Assembly: GCA_000149265.1 (NCBI GenBank) | Contig: CH003129.1 | Coordinates: forward strand, 534,981 to 598,980 | Direction: 5' to 3' | Source: Ciona savignyi | Taxonomy: Eukaryota > Chordata > Ascidiacea > Phlebobranchia > Cionidae | DNA length: 64,000 nt | Shown: one piece after another, positions 1 to 11,429 of the stretch | Position numbering within the stretch: the stretch's first letter is position 1 | How the letters are laid out: each line of letters opens with the position of its first letter | Position numbers and translations under genes: made by a program | The notes under the pieces: generated by a model | The model's database searches: none | What the model saw: the letters and a program-made list of their open reading frames with translations, nothing else | Told to the model about the DNA's origin: nothing

Positions 1-227
1 CTGGGGCACTACCTAAAAAACCTACTAGAGTTGTGTTCGAATCTTCATTGAACCTATAATTGACTTGTTTTCGGTTTAATTACAGAACTTCCCATGAAAT
101 CGAGTAAACACAATCTTCTGAATGGCAAACAGAGTCCAACAAGTTTGGGAAACAACGCAGAAAAAGCTTCGGGTGCATAAATTAAAGTTTATTATTATCT
201 TGATATTTTTAACCGTTAATTTAAAAA

Positions 228-405
228 CGCTAGGGCATTATCAGACGGGCAATCGCCGGATCACCTCGCGCTCACCAACAAATTACTGGAGCTATTGTAG
301 TGGGTTGTATATGATCAAGAGTTTCACTGTAACACCTTAAATCATTGGTTTAAGGTATGTCCGATTGCGAACCTCAACCAAAGATACATCAGACTAACTA
401 AGTGG
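228..405 (-). mobile_element. SINE fragment, diverged
   Basis: Carries gacgggcaatcgccggatcacctcg-like and attactggagctattgtag-like segments, then a faint head (agactaactaagtggttgg). Confidence 0.4.
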
Positions 406-1849
406 TTGGTATCAGCTCAAAAAACGTCAACAAACGATTAGTAAGCCGTTGTTAATTATAGAAGTCTTGATAAAACGATCGTTATTTTATTATTTTTTAA
501 AGGGCTAAGTTTCGATTTTATTAAGAGTTGGTCACTAAGACCGTTTTTCTATATAATGAAGCGGTTTATAAATCGGTCGCGTTTACCATTAGGCCACAAG
601 ACCTTTTAATTATTATATCAAAGATAATTTGTACTTATCACTCAGAAACGACAATTGTAATCCAAGCGATAAACAACAAAAGGGGGGTTTCGAAAAGACG
701 AAAGCGTTCTTCACATAGGCTGGTGTCGTTAAAGGTAACATTTCCACGTTGTAGCTCGCCTGGAAACTGCTTTGATACAAAACAGTCTTGATTTCAACGC
801 AAATAATGTACAACTTGTTGCTAAACACAAACATAAGCCCATGATGTTCCGACTTACGAGATTCTGACTTCCCCAGGCGTTCAAGAGATATCGCAAGTGG
901 CTTATATCAAGATGCCACAAACGGTTTTGCTTAGCTTACACCTGCCGGTCTTTCAGTCGTAAACTAGGTAAAACAGCCACTAACTAGTGTGTAACTAAAA
1001 TTTGCGTCACAATATCCATTGTTCGTTTGTTACAAGACAATTTATGTTTTTTACTGATAAGGATACACTAAACCACTAAAACCTTGTGTATATACCTAAC
1101 ATTGACAGGGGTGGTTCAAAATTGTTCTAGCCCAAACCCAATATTAGATTCTTTCCAATTAGTCTTTGGGCAAGTGCTACTGTAAGGCTGTCATAAACCC
1201 TGTTTAAGTTCATCATATTAAACCACTGAGTTCCGTTTTGATCAACACACTCATCCACTAAGCTGAATTAATGCTCCCGGTACTTTCTTATTCGTGTGGC
1301 GTGATGACAAAAATTGGAAGCCATTAAAAGTTAAAACTATCTTTCACAGCAAGAAAGAGATGTATATTCTGCCACTGGAGCATCTGTCCAACGCGCCGAA
1401 CACTTCCATGATCTTCAGCATCAACAAATCTCCGTCTCACTTAAATACAAAAACCACCCAACTTTAACATTAATTTAACAAACGGAATCAAGGATTATAT
1501 ATTGCACTAGATTGTTTTCATATTTCACCTTTTGTAAATTTATACAGTATTTTCGGTTATTGCAAGTACATTGTGATCTCACGGTGCTATTATTGTGCTA
1601 TAATGTTTGCTGCCAGTGTATTGTGACCGCATGGTTAGTGCTACCATTGTATTGAATAAAGTCAATAATGAGTCTGAATCTTTACCGGTTAAATATAAAA
1701 CATTGCTATTGTGCGATGTTTAAACAGCTCCCCGAGAAATCAGACATTACAAAACCCAAGTGATTGAACCTAGCTTACTTATATCCTAGTTCCCGGTCAT
1801 GTTTTGCTGAGTGATTTTTACCCTATTTTACCGTACATATATGTACATT

Positions 1850-1995
1850 ATACCATCGAATTTTCGGTTTTAAAACTATTTATCCAATCATCTTTTAAAT
1901 ATAAGTAACCAATCATCGAATTTTCGGTTTTAAATTATGTACCCATTCATCTTTTAAATTAAATACCCAATTATCGAATTTTCAGTTTTAAAATT
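1850..1995. repeat. ~55-bp tandem repeat, about 2.7 units
   Basis: Each unit carries atcgaattttcggttttaaa and an attcatcttttaaat-like half. Confidence 0.75.
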
Positions 1996-3000
1996 AACCG
2001 ATGTGCTTTAATGAGTGTTGTGTTCTGTCCTGATTTGAGGCGTCAATTTGCAATCTACCTTTGCTAAAGGTCAAGTGGGCTCAACACATTTTGCACATTT
2101 TAAAAGTAAGAACGATAAAGTCATTTTATTTAACATTTTAATTAAACAGCAATTATAGAGTCTTTCTTTCCAACTGTTAACTTATTATTTACAAAAACAT
2201 TTTTACCAAATAGAATTCATTTTTAATTTTATAAGTTACTGCGCAGAATACATCGAGGACTAATGCACTGGAATGTTAAAAGTTGTTCAAATTAAAATGT
2301 ACAATTTGATCGTAAATAAGTGCAATGATTGTGCTCGAATTGTGGAATATCCAACAACTTTTCTTGACGATGACGTGCATATAGGAAAAGGAATTGAAAA
2401 ACAAAGTTTCTGGATACGACAAATCAAAATGTACAATAATCTGTAGAACACGCCCCATCGTGTTTAAAAGTCTTACCACGTGGTTTCCTTGGCACTTCAA
2501 TACCACGTATGCCCATCAAGTACGCCTCTAACGGATATACGAACACCACAATAAGCTTTATGTACAAAGTTGTGTTTACAGTGACTTTAGATTGTATAGG
2601 ACAGAGCATCGACTAAGTAACATATGTACAGAGCTGTATGGACGCTTTAAAAAACTCCAGTAAATAATAAACACGGCCTCGAGACTACTTCAAAACCGAA
2701 AATTACAATATCAAATATTTTCGCTTAAAAAGACACCTACTGGATTCTAAGAAATATTATACACGGTATCAAATATTTTGCCTTGGTGGCAAACTCTAGA
2801 TACTGAGAAAGATTATGCACGATATATTTTAGGAAAGATTATACAAGGAAAATAAGGCAAAAATAACAAAAAGTTCATAAAATGCTGATTGGCTGATATG
2901 AGGTCATTTGAAAGACCGCATTTTGAAAGAATTTAAAGCTCGGTTACGAAGTTGTATTTTTACATTCAAAACCAGCCAAGATGCTTACAACTAACCGGTT

Positions 3001-6000
3001 TTACTCTTCTATAATTTCATCGTCACTTCCTGGCTCGTAATCCACGGGGTTCCCTTCCGCGTCGACGTAGTTGCCGTCTTCGTCCATATAGATGACCTCA
3101 TCATCAGAGCCAATCTCGTCATCATCAGTGACGTATTCAACGCCTTCTTCTTCTGAGTCTGTGACGTAAACGATTTGATTTCCATCCTCGTCGTATTCGA
3201 TCTCAGCGTCGTTGGGATCAATTGAAATCTCGTTTCCATCTTCGTCAACGTAAACATATTCGACCTCTTCGTCCCCCTCTTCCCCTTCCTCTCCTCCTTC
3301 CTCCTCCTCTTCGCTTTCCTCGTATTCAAGCTCATTCTCGTCGTCTTCCAGTTCTTCACTAGACATAAGCTCTTCGTACACCACAACCTCATCACCGGAG
3401 TACTCCGCATCGGAATACTCCTCTTCTATATACTCCACCTCCTCGTATTCACTCGCGTCATCTTCGGCATTTTCCCCACCGAATTCTTCTTCTTCTTTGC
3501 TGGGATTCCCTTTACGTTCCTCTTTCGCTGGCTTTATTTTATCTCCATCGCTTTCTTCTTTTTCCTTACAAATTTGCTCTTCAGATGTCACTTGGACGAT
3601 TATTTCTTGTTTCTTTCTTCGCGCTGGTTTCTCAGGCTTTTCCTTATTAGATTGAAGCTCCTTATTAGATTGAGAATCTGGTTCGGATTCTTTGAGGAAA
3701 TCTGGTTTGGTTTCTTTGAGAGAATCTGGTTCAGATTCTTTGAGAGAATCTGGTTCGGGTTGTTTGAGAGAATCTGGTTCGGCTTGTTTGAAAGAATCTG
3801 GTTCGGCTTGTTTAAAAGAATCTGGGTTAGATTCTTTAAGATAATCTGGTTCGGCTTGTTTGAGAGAATCTGGTTCGGCTTGTTTGAGAGAATTTGGTTC
3901 GGCTTGTTTGGAATAATATGTTTTAGTCTCAGGTGATTCTTTTTTAGCTTTTTCCAGTTTAAGAGCCGCGATTAAACTCTTTGTTTTTTCAATTTCAGCA
4001 ATAATTTCTTCATTACTTTTTCCAACAAACGCCTCCTCTTCTTCAGTATTATCTTCTAGGTCAGAATTCAGCAACGCTCTGTACTGGTCAATGTATTTTT
4101 TTCGTTTCCTGATCCTCCACTTTTCATTGATGACTCCGTTGTCAGAGCTGTCAGAATCACTGTCGTCTGATACATCACCTGTACCTCCACCTTTCATGAC
4201 GAATGTTCCCGCAAAACATTCCTCTTTTGGATTCGAAAGTGTCTCCATCTTTTCAAAAATGGGCTTTGACTCTTCCGGTAGGGTTTTATTGGCTTCCTGG
4301 GAAATTGCTTCGACTTCACTGGAAATTTCAGCTTCTTCCTGCAGGTGCAGAAGGGCAGTTTGGTTTATTGTATCGTCCATTTGTATTTTCGTATTCACAG
4401 AGTCGTTCTCCTCAGGCTTTCCTGTCGCTACATCTGTGGTTTCGTCCTCCCCGTCAAAGTCTAAGATGTCGCTCTTAGAATACGCTCGTGTCAGGGAGTC
4501 TTGCTTTTCAAGCCCAAATTCTTCTTTTCCAATTATCTGTTTCTCAAAATTTTCCTCACCCTCTTCTGATGCAGTTTCCCGGACATATTGTGCCTCCGCT
4601 TCCTTCAAATTGTACACAACTTGTGCCGCATCGCTTTCGTTTTCTCTTTGTTTTATGTCCGGGGGTTCAGGCGAATCTACAGTTTCTTCCGTGTCAGTCA
4701 GCTTAGACTTATCCACACTTTCTTCCGTAGCAATTAGTTTAGACGTATCAACAGATTCTTTCGTATCAATCAGTTTAGGCGAATCTACAGTTTCTTCCGT
4801 AGTAATCAGTTTAGACGTATCCACAGTTTCTTCCGTAGCAATCAGTTTAGACGTATTCACAGTTTCTTCCGTATCAATCAGTTTAGACGTATCCACAGTT
4901 TCTTCCGTAGCAATCAGTTCAGGCGAAACTACAGTTTCTTTCATAGCAATCAGTTTAGGCAAATCCACAGTTTCTATCGAAGAAGTTACCTTAGGCGAAT
5001 CTATCATTTCTTCCGTAACAGGGCAGTCAGGGCTGCCGGATATCTCCTGCGAATCCTTCTTTGGGACAACTTTTGGTACAGATGTTAAGTCCTTAGCAAC
5101 TTTACTTGATTCTTCTACATTCTCATCTGAACTAAGAACCGGACTATCTGTTTCCGGGTCGCTAAACTCTCTCTGCGGAAGTTTTTTTGGTACTTTAGTG
5201 ATCGCTTTGACCGCCTCCTCGATTCGCTTCCGCTTTGCTTCCTCTGTTTCCGGTTTCACTTTGCTCTGTGCCTCCTTCAGCTGTCCAGACCTGGCCGCGA
5301 CAGACGGAGCGTTCCTCATAGATTTTCGTATCACGATTCTCCGACTTGCTTTCCTGGGGGGCTTCGGTAGCTCGGTCGTCGCTTCATCGCCGTCTTTGGC
5401 CATACTCCGGAACTTATCAAGATATTTGTCTCTGTAGTTCGGCGTCAGCAGTTCGTTCTCTTTTGCCTCGGTTTTGAACGCTTCAATTCTGGAGCCGATG
5501 CTTACGTCATGTCTGGTTGACGGTCGGATGACGCGTCGAACAGAACGCACTTTCTTACCTTCAAACTTCACCATTTTAGACATTCGCAACTTGCCAGGCC
5601 GCCCTGCTGATTTTAACGTTGACTCGCCGCCAGCTTCAGAACCAGGGGGGTTAAGACTATTTTGACTTAAGGTTGAGGTTGGCATTACATTCTCCCCCCG
5701 TTTCCTGGTTCCAGGTCCCGTGTCGAACTTGGCAAATCTCGACATTCGGATTTTCTTAGGTCGATCTGCATAAGGTGATGCGGCGGCCAAATGGATTCTT
5801 TCTTCCGCCACCGGTTTTTCTGTTGTTTCATCTAAATTTAATAGAAACTGGTTAGATGGTGAAAACAACATTAAAAAAATCAAACAGAAAAATTAAATAT
5901 TTCTTTGCCAATTAAAATTCATTGGATGGTGGAAGGCAGTGGAAGCCCATGGACATTCGTCAGAAAAGTACTTATAGCTTAGTAACGCGACGATAGTAAC

Positions 6001-9000
6001 GGAATAATCAAAGCCTTAACCATGTGTTAACGCCCCTTGTGTTAGCCTATCCCATTTAAGAAACTTGTGTCATCCCAGATAGAAACGAGTATATCCTATC
6101 CTAATACAAAAGAATACTTAAGGGGTCACCCCAGGCGTACCTGGCACCTCATGTACAACTAGCAAAACAGGGGACGCTGGGTTATTGTAATGGAAGCGAT
6201 CGAGAGAGTTATTAGCTTATTTTAGTGTTTCTTTTCCTGCCAAATTGGATTGGATCTGACAGTTTGATGGGAGTAGCTAGTTCGGTCATTTTTTCTCGTT
6301 AGAATATCAGCAATAACTTTTTAACTTATTTTTACTTAAAGTGGCTTTTTCAGTCATGTACACAACGATTGTCCGGGTGATAACGCCAATGCGTTTTCTA
6401 TTTATGGGGATAAAACATGAATTGTATATTCCAGCCGTATACTCATCACACGTTCTTGGTGGTATATCGTATATCATTCCATTCATCGTTATATCGCCAT
6501 TCTTAATCTATCACATATATGTATCGTGCTATATTGATTCTCATCTTATTTATTGTTCTACCGTCATTCATCAATTATATCACTACATAAGCCCATGGTG
6601 CTATACAGAGTCCCATTTCATTCATTGTTACATAGATATTAGTCATCCCATCATACGTCCATAAAGCATTATTTCATTTTCATAAATAACTCCGTGTTCT
6701 AGCATCGTGCTCGCAACCTTTTTTCAGTCGAAGTACATTTCGAAACTTACTAAATTTGTGAAAAACTTAAAGGATAAAAAGCGGGAAGAAGAAAAACTGC
6801 ACACTAAAATAAAAATTATGACATTAGAGTTAGTTTTTAAAATGGGGTTGGAGGTATGGTAAGTTCTAGAGTTGAGATTATTGTTTAGGGCACGGTTTTA
6901 AATTAGTTTCCGTTATTTTAGTAAGCAGTTTCCCTCCTTCCCTCCTTCCTTCGTTCCCTCCTTTTAGTGTTGCCCCTAAATTTGACGGCACTTTGTAGTC
7001 AAAAACGTTAAAAAAAGTAATATGCCGTATAATTTATTAAAATCACATTTTGCGCTTATTTTAAAGAGTACAATCGCTGATTGTTCTGCTTAATCTACGA
7101 CAACTTTATATTAGTCAAGTACTCTGATAGCCGTAATATTCAAATTTGCAAAAACTGAAACCATTTTTTGGTTAAAACTGTGTTTAAAAACTATTGTTGT
7201 TTTCCCGCGGTACACCTAGCATTGTGTTGCGGCACATTAGCACACTGGTTTCGGAGCACTGTTCTTTTTCAGGGTACAAATAGCTTGTAGAGTTGCCACA
7301 TGCTTTAACAGTTAATGACTTCCGACCTTTTGTATACACTGGAGACATCTCATTTCACCGACTGATGACATTACCTGGATAAGAGCTGTTTTCGATGTAG
7401 TTTCAATAGCAGTATTCGAAAATAGCTTTTATCCATGAAATTCGGCGTAGTCATTGCGTAAGTATGTGTCACATAACTCGGCTATGGTGTATAACATTCG
7501 TATTAATAAAATAATGTAGTATGATTATTAGTCTTAGTCTTTGTTATAATATTAACTTGTGATCCCATCTCTATTTAGATAAGAAACATTAATACATATG
7601 AGTTCAATTGTTCTTAGTGTGGAATTAGCAAGACTCTGACAGAAAAACGAACTTTACCTAAATCAGGGTTGATGTACGACTAAAACGCTGCTTGAGTTGC
7701 TACTTCTCATGTCATGCAATGTTATCGTAAATTTTAACAAAACTCCGTGATTTTGTATCTTTTATTATTGCTCACATTTAGTCATCACATTTCTGCTTAT
7801 GACCAAAAAAACAGTGTTGTTTATATGGAGACCCGATTACCAAAATTTCATTTAACACTTTACACGAGTAGCAATCTACCTTAATGTTTTCTATGGCTTT
7901 GTAACGGATCCCTATGATGAAATACTGATCGCGTAGTGGTTATGTGGTCTGTGCAATTTTTCATATTTCCGCTCATAATAGTTAACCATTTGGACATAAT
8001 AGTAAACATTTGGACTGAAGCTACCGGATTAGGGCAATGTATATTAGCCGATTTTCCAAACACATGAGTGCTTTACCCAAACACACAAGTGCTTTACCAA
8101 TGTACACAAGTGCTTTACCCAAACACAGAAGTACTTTACCCCAGGCACGTGCGGAGCTCAATAGAGAATTAATCCATTACGTAATCTAACAAGACATATC
8201 TAGCCATGAAAATTATACGATTGAGGACTCACTTTCTTTTTCTTTGCTTGGTGGTGGGACGCGAATTGATCTTCGGACTACACGAATTGACTTTTGTTTC
8301 ACAAACTTCGTCTCCTCTTCTTTCGAACCCGCCGTTTGTTCATTCGTTGCTTTCAAAATGCGCGATCTTCTAGTTTTGCGTTGAGCGTATGGCGACGTCA
8401 GTTCCGTTGAGGCTGGAGTGTCTTTGACAATGTCATCGGTTTTCGTGACTGTGTCTTGTGTTGCATCGTTGGTCGGCGTTGATCGTTTTATACTCTTGAC
8501 CCTAATACGACGTGATGATAGCTTTCTAGGGTGTGGTACAGGTGAGGTTTCATCGGGTGCATCGTCGGCACTGCCCCCGGCTTTCGGCGCGGATAAGTAA
8601 GCTCGTCTTCTCGTCGAGATGCTCGTTTTTATCATTCGTACCGACGGTCTTGCGGCCGTCCGGGAGCTGTCACCGGATATTTGGAGACGATTGGAACTTC
8701 CATCTGAGACGTAAAAAATGATTTTTTATTCTGTTTTGTAATGTGCAGTAAAGTGTGATACAATTGGAACCGAAACTAGTAGTTGTGCAGGAAGTCTTGC
8801 CATGATTTATTTCGGTGAGAGCATTTTTACTTATTTTCACACAAGTTTTGTTGTACTACTTCGCATATTAAAGATACCAATTGTAGTAGAATATGTCATA
8901 AAACTTACAAATTTAACAGTTTCTATCAATCTTTTGAGGTGTTACAACAAGAAGACATGACCATCCACTTAATCAAATAGCATGGAATAATTATGTTTGC

Positions 9001-10152
9001 TCCCATGAATGGAAAAACTAAGGGGGGTTAACACACGGGCAATCGTCAGATTACCCCGTACGTGCCCTACGTCGGGTTAACAGAGCTATTGTAATGTGTT
9101 TTTGTGTGGTTTACACGTTTCTTTAGTTAAATAGAACCAATTAATCCGCTGGGTTTAGGAAATGTCGGTTAAGTGCCTTGCCTAATGACACAACCGATCA
9201 GCTAGCCGCCAATTGTGTATCTCCCCAACTGCGGATAAAAGAGGCGACGATCTAAACCACCAAACTAATCGGTCGAATGAAATACGCGATAAGAAATGGT
9301 AAACGGATCATGTGAAAATTTAATGCCACGTATTCTGTCTATAGATCCTAAGCTTAGATCCTCCCCCTACAAACATCTTTAAAATTATAAAAGTTTACCA
9401 GCTTCGCCGTCGAATTCTTGGGGTTTATTCTGCAGAGCGGATTCAGGTGTGCGTTTAACTTCCCGCCGTACCGATTTTCGGATCCTGATGGTGCGTTTTG
9501 CGCCTGGCGGTCCGCTAGGCGTTGATTGAGTGGCACCCGATTCTGTCTGCACAGTACTTCCTGAAGAAGGACCAACTTTTCTTTGTCTCTGCAGAAAATA
9601 TTAATATTAAAGTCAAGTGACAGCATTTATTTTATCCACATGGAAAAAAAATCCGCTGATAGCGAAAATTTCCGAAAGACGATACCATTCGCTATCTTAA
9701 CAGAAATATTCACGTTTTATTTCCGTGAATGGGAAAACACAACGGGCGCGTTACCATACAAAAATCGTAAGAATAACCGGAGAATGGGGAAGGGCGCGTT
9801 CTTACATGAATAACCGGCAGTGTACTTTGGCAAAGCACACGTTGCTTGAATCCAGTGAATTATTCAGTTGACTTAAAACGTACAACGCCACAATTATACA
9901 CCACTACATAAGCTCGGTACAAGGTAATCTCATGCTTTCCCGTGTGACAACGCCTTTTGCGTTTTATCATTAATCAATAAATACGAATATTACACCCTGC
10001 AATCAAAACTTTACCTGCGAAGCCCGCACTTTCACCCCAGGTAGAGTTTGGTCGTTCAGTTGCACCATCCTCCGTCCCGTCTTTACTCTCTTCGAATACA
10101 TTCTCGCCCTTTGAGATACTGGGACCGAATCCTTTTCATCTTCACTCGACAT
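3001..10152 (-). CDS. Unrecognised charge-polarised repeat protein, 4 exons, 1,209 aa
   Basis: Exons 10152-10015, 9588-9399, 8703-8233 and 5831-3001 join in phase (138+190+471+2831 nt = 1,210 codons with stop). The start is the ATG at 10152, beginning MSSEDEKDSVPVSQ. I do not recognise the family and see no signal peptide, membrane segment or catalytic motif. The first ~420 residues are rich in Arg/Lys and repeat a degenerate basic motif (TIRIRKSVRR, RRIRVKSIKRS, KIRMSRFAKFD, KLRMSKMVKFE, RRIVIRKSMRN). Residues ~537-657 are about nine 12-mers of the type TSKLIATEETVD. Residues ~907-988 are ten 8-mers of the type KQAEPDSL. The last ~150 residues are almost all Asp/Glu/Tyr/Gly/Val with three DEDGN motifs, and end GSDDEIIEE. 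The protein is probably largely disordered. The DxDG-like motifs could bind calcium and the basic half could bind nucleic acid or another polyanion, but both are guesses. Long open frames on the other strand here are shadows. Confidence 0.85.
3669..3910 (-). repeat. 24-bp coding repeat, 10 units
   Basis: Encodes the 8-mers KQAEPDSL of the charge-polarised protein. Unit number is likely to vary between individuals because the units are nearly identical. Confidence 0.9.
4660..5020 (-). repeat. 36-bp coding repeat, about 9.5 units
   Basis: Encodes the 12-mers TSKLIATEETVD of the charge-polarised protein. Central units are the most alike, which suggests growth by unequal exchange. Confidence 0.9.
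8060..8145. repeat. ~21-bp tandem repeat, 4 units
   Basis: Unit aaacacacaagtgctttacc, in intron 3 of the charge-polarised protein gene. The unit resembles a piece of the SINE body (agtgccttgcccaa). Confidence 0.8.
8990..9276 (-). mobile_element. tRNA-headed SINE
   Basis: In intron 2 of the charge-polarised protein gene; moderately diverged, with the head at the right (ccaccaaactaatcgg). Confidence 0.7.
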
Positions 10153-11429
10153 TTTTTATCGTGTTGCATTCTGTTGTTAGATGCTACGGGTTATTAAGTT
10201 TCTGAAAGATTCTTCTTTATGTTGTCCTGCGCTAACACAGTGTGCTGGTATCTGAATACATAATACTTTTAACGCATCTGGTATAACGAGAGGACAACAT
10301 ATAAACATAAACAAGGCTTTGTTGAAGCGTTCATTTATTACCTCTGAAGTACCTGTCATCGCAAGCGATTAAAGTTCTGAGTAAAACAACAACGTTCAAT
10401 AATCTTACTCATATCACGGGAAGTAATATCTGGTTAAAACATATCTAAAGTCACCTAAACTGTGACATTCCGTAATAATACTATATTTCGAGAGGAAATA
10501 TATGGTTAAAAATATCTAAAGTCACCAAAGCTATATGACATTTCCTTATGTTAATCATGCCACGGGAAGTAATATATGGTGAAAACACTAACGATAAAGC
10601 AATAACGCTTGCAGTAATTTTGTTTCCATACACTTACCAGTGACGTTGGTTTCAGATAGTGATTTTCAGACCACTGACCATAATAACCAGGATCCACTTT
10701 CTCTACACAACCTTTTTACTTAAAGCGCCAGCAGTCGACAATTTTATTTGCAAATTAACCGTCCAATTCGTTATGCATTAGTTTCATATAAGGTAAGCAA
10801 TATTTCTCCAAAGTATGAAGCTCTAATCTGTAGTTAGTATGCTTTCTTTGTTATACAGCAGTCGGTAAGAGCTAACGCTACAAAGCAAAGAGATTACGTA
10901 GTTTTCCTTCCGTATCTTTTATAGCGTTCGATGACTCACCGACTTCAACCAGCTTGGTGGATCTAATGCACAATAACTTGGTGATGTCACGACATGCCCG
11001 CTTGTGCCAATGTTTTTAAGCTGTGACCTTATGTTGTTTAAAATATAACAGGTTTTTTACAAAATTCAGCACGGCATATTATTATTTTCTCGGAGATAAA
11101 GAGTAGTCGCAAATGATCACAAAATAAAGCTCGAGCAGACATGCAAAGAGAGCTGGCCTGCATTGGAAAAGGGCGGGGCGTCAATCAGGAAAAACAAAAA
11201 GTACTTCCTACAGCAAGTCACGTGACGTACATTGAAAACTGTATGTAAATTTCTAGTATGGGTTATCCCGATGTACAGTACGTGTGCAACACGTGAATGA
11301 GTGGCGTTAAAGGTAAACACTTAATTAACCTCATAAAAGTGGTCACGAAAGCTAATAGGGAATGAAATGACAACAAAAAATACCATTTTTTTTATTTTTT
11401 TTATATATAAATAAATTCCCTTTTGGAAA
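10153..11429. other. No gene seen; 5' flank of the charge-polarised protein gene
   Basis: Presumably contains its promoter. A tandem repeat (10415-10585) and AT-rich sequence are all that is visible before the LTR-element remnant. Confidence 0.55.
10415..10585. repeat. ~65-80-bp tandem repeat, 2.3 units
   Basis: Repeated cacgggaagtaatat, atggttaaaa and tatctaaagtcacc, located 5' of the charge-polarised protein gene. Confidence 0.7.

Larger units (their letters stand above)
1..3000. other. No gene seen; likely 3' flank of the charge-polarised protein gene
   Basis: Only short frames with no protein-like composition. It holds a diverged SINE fragment near 228-405 and the 55-bp repeat at 1850-1995. 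The 3' untranslated region of the gene ending at 3001 must start here, but I see no AATAAA close to the stop. Confidence 0.6.

Noticed and set aside
3574-5437. Plus-strand frames of 120 and 448 codons.
   Set aside because: Shadows of the repetitive, Glu-rich minus-strand exon; the repeats keep the opposite frame open.
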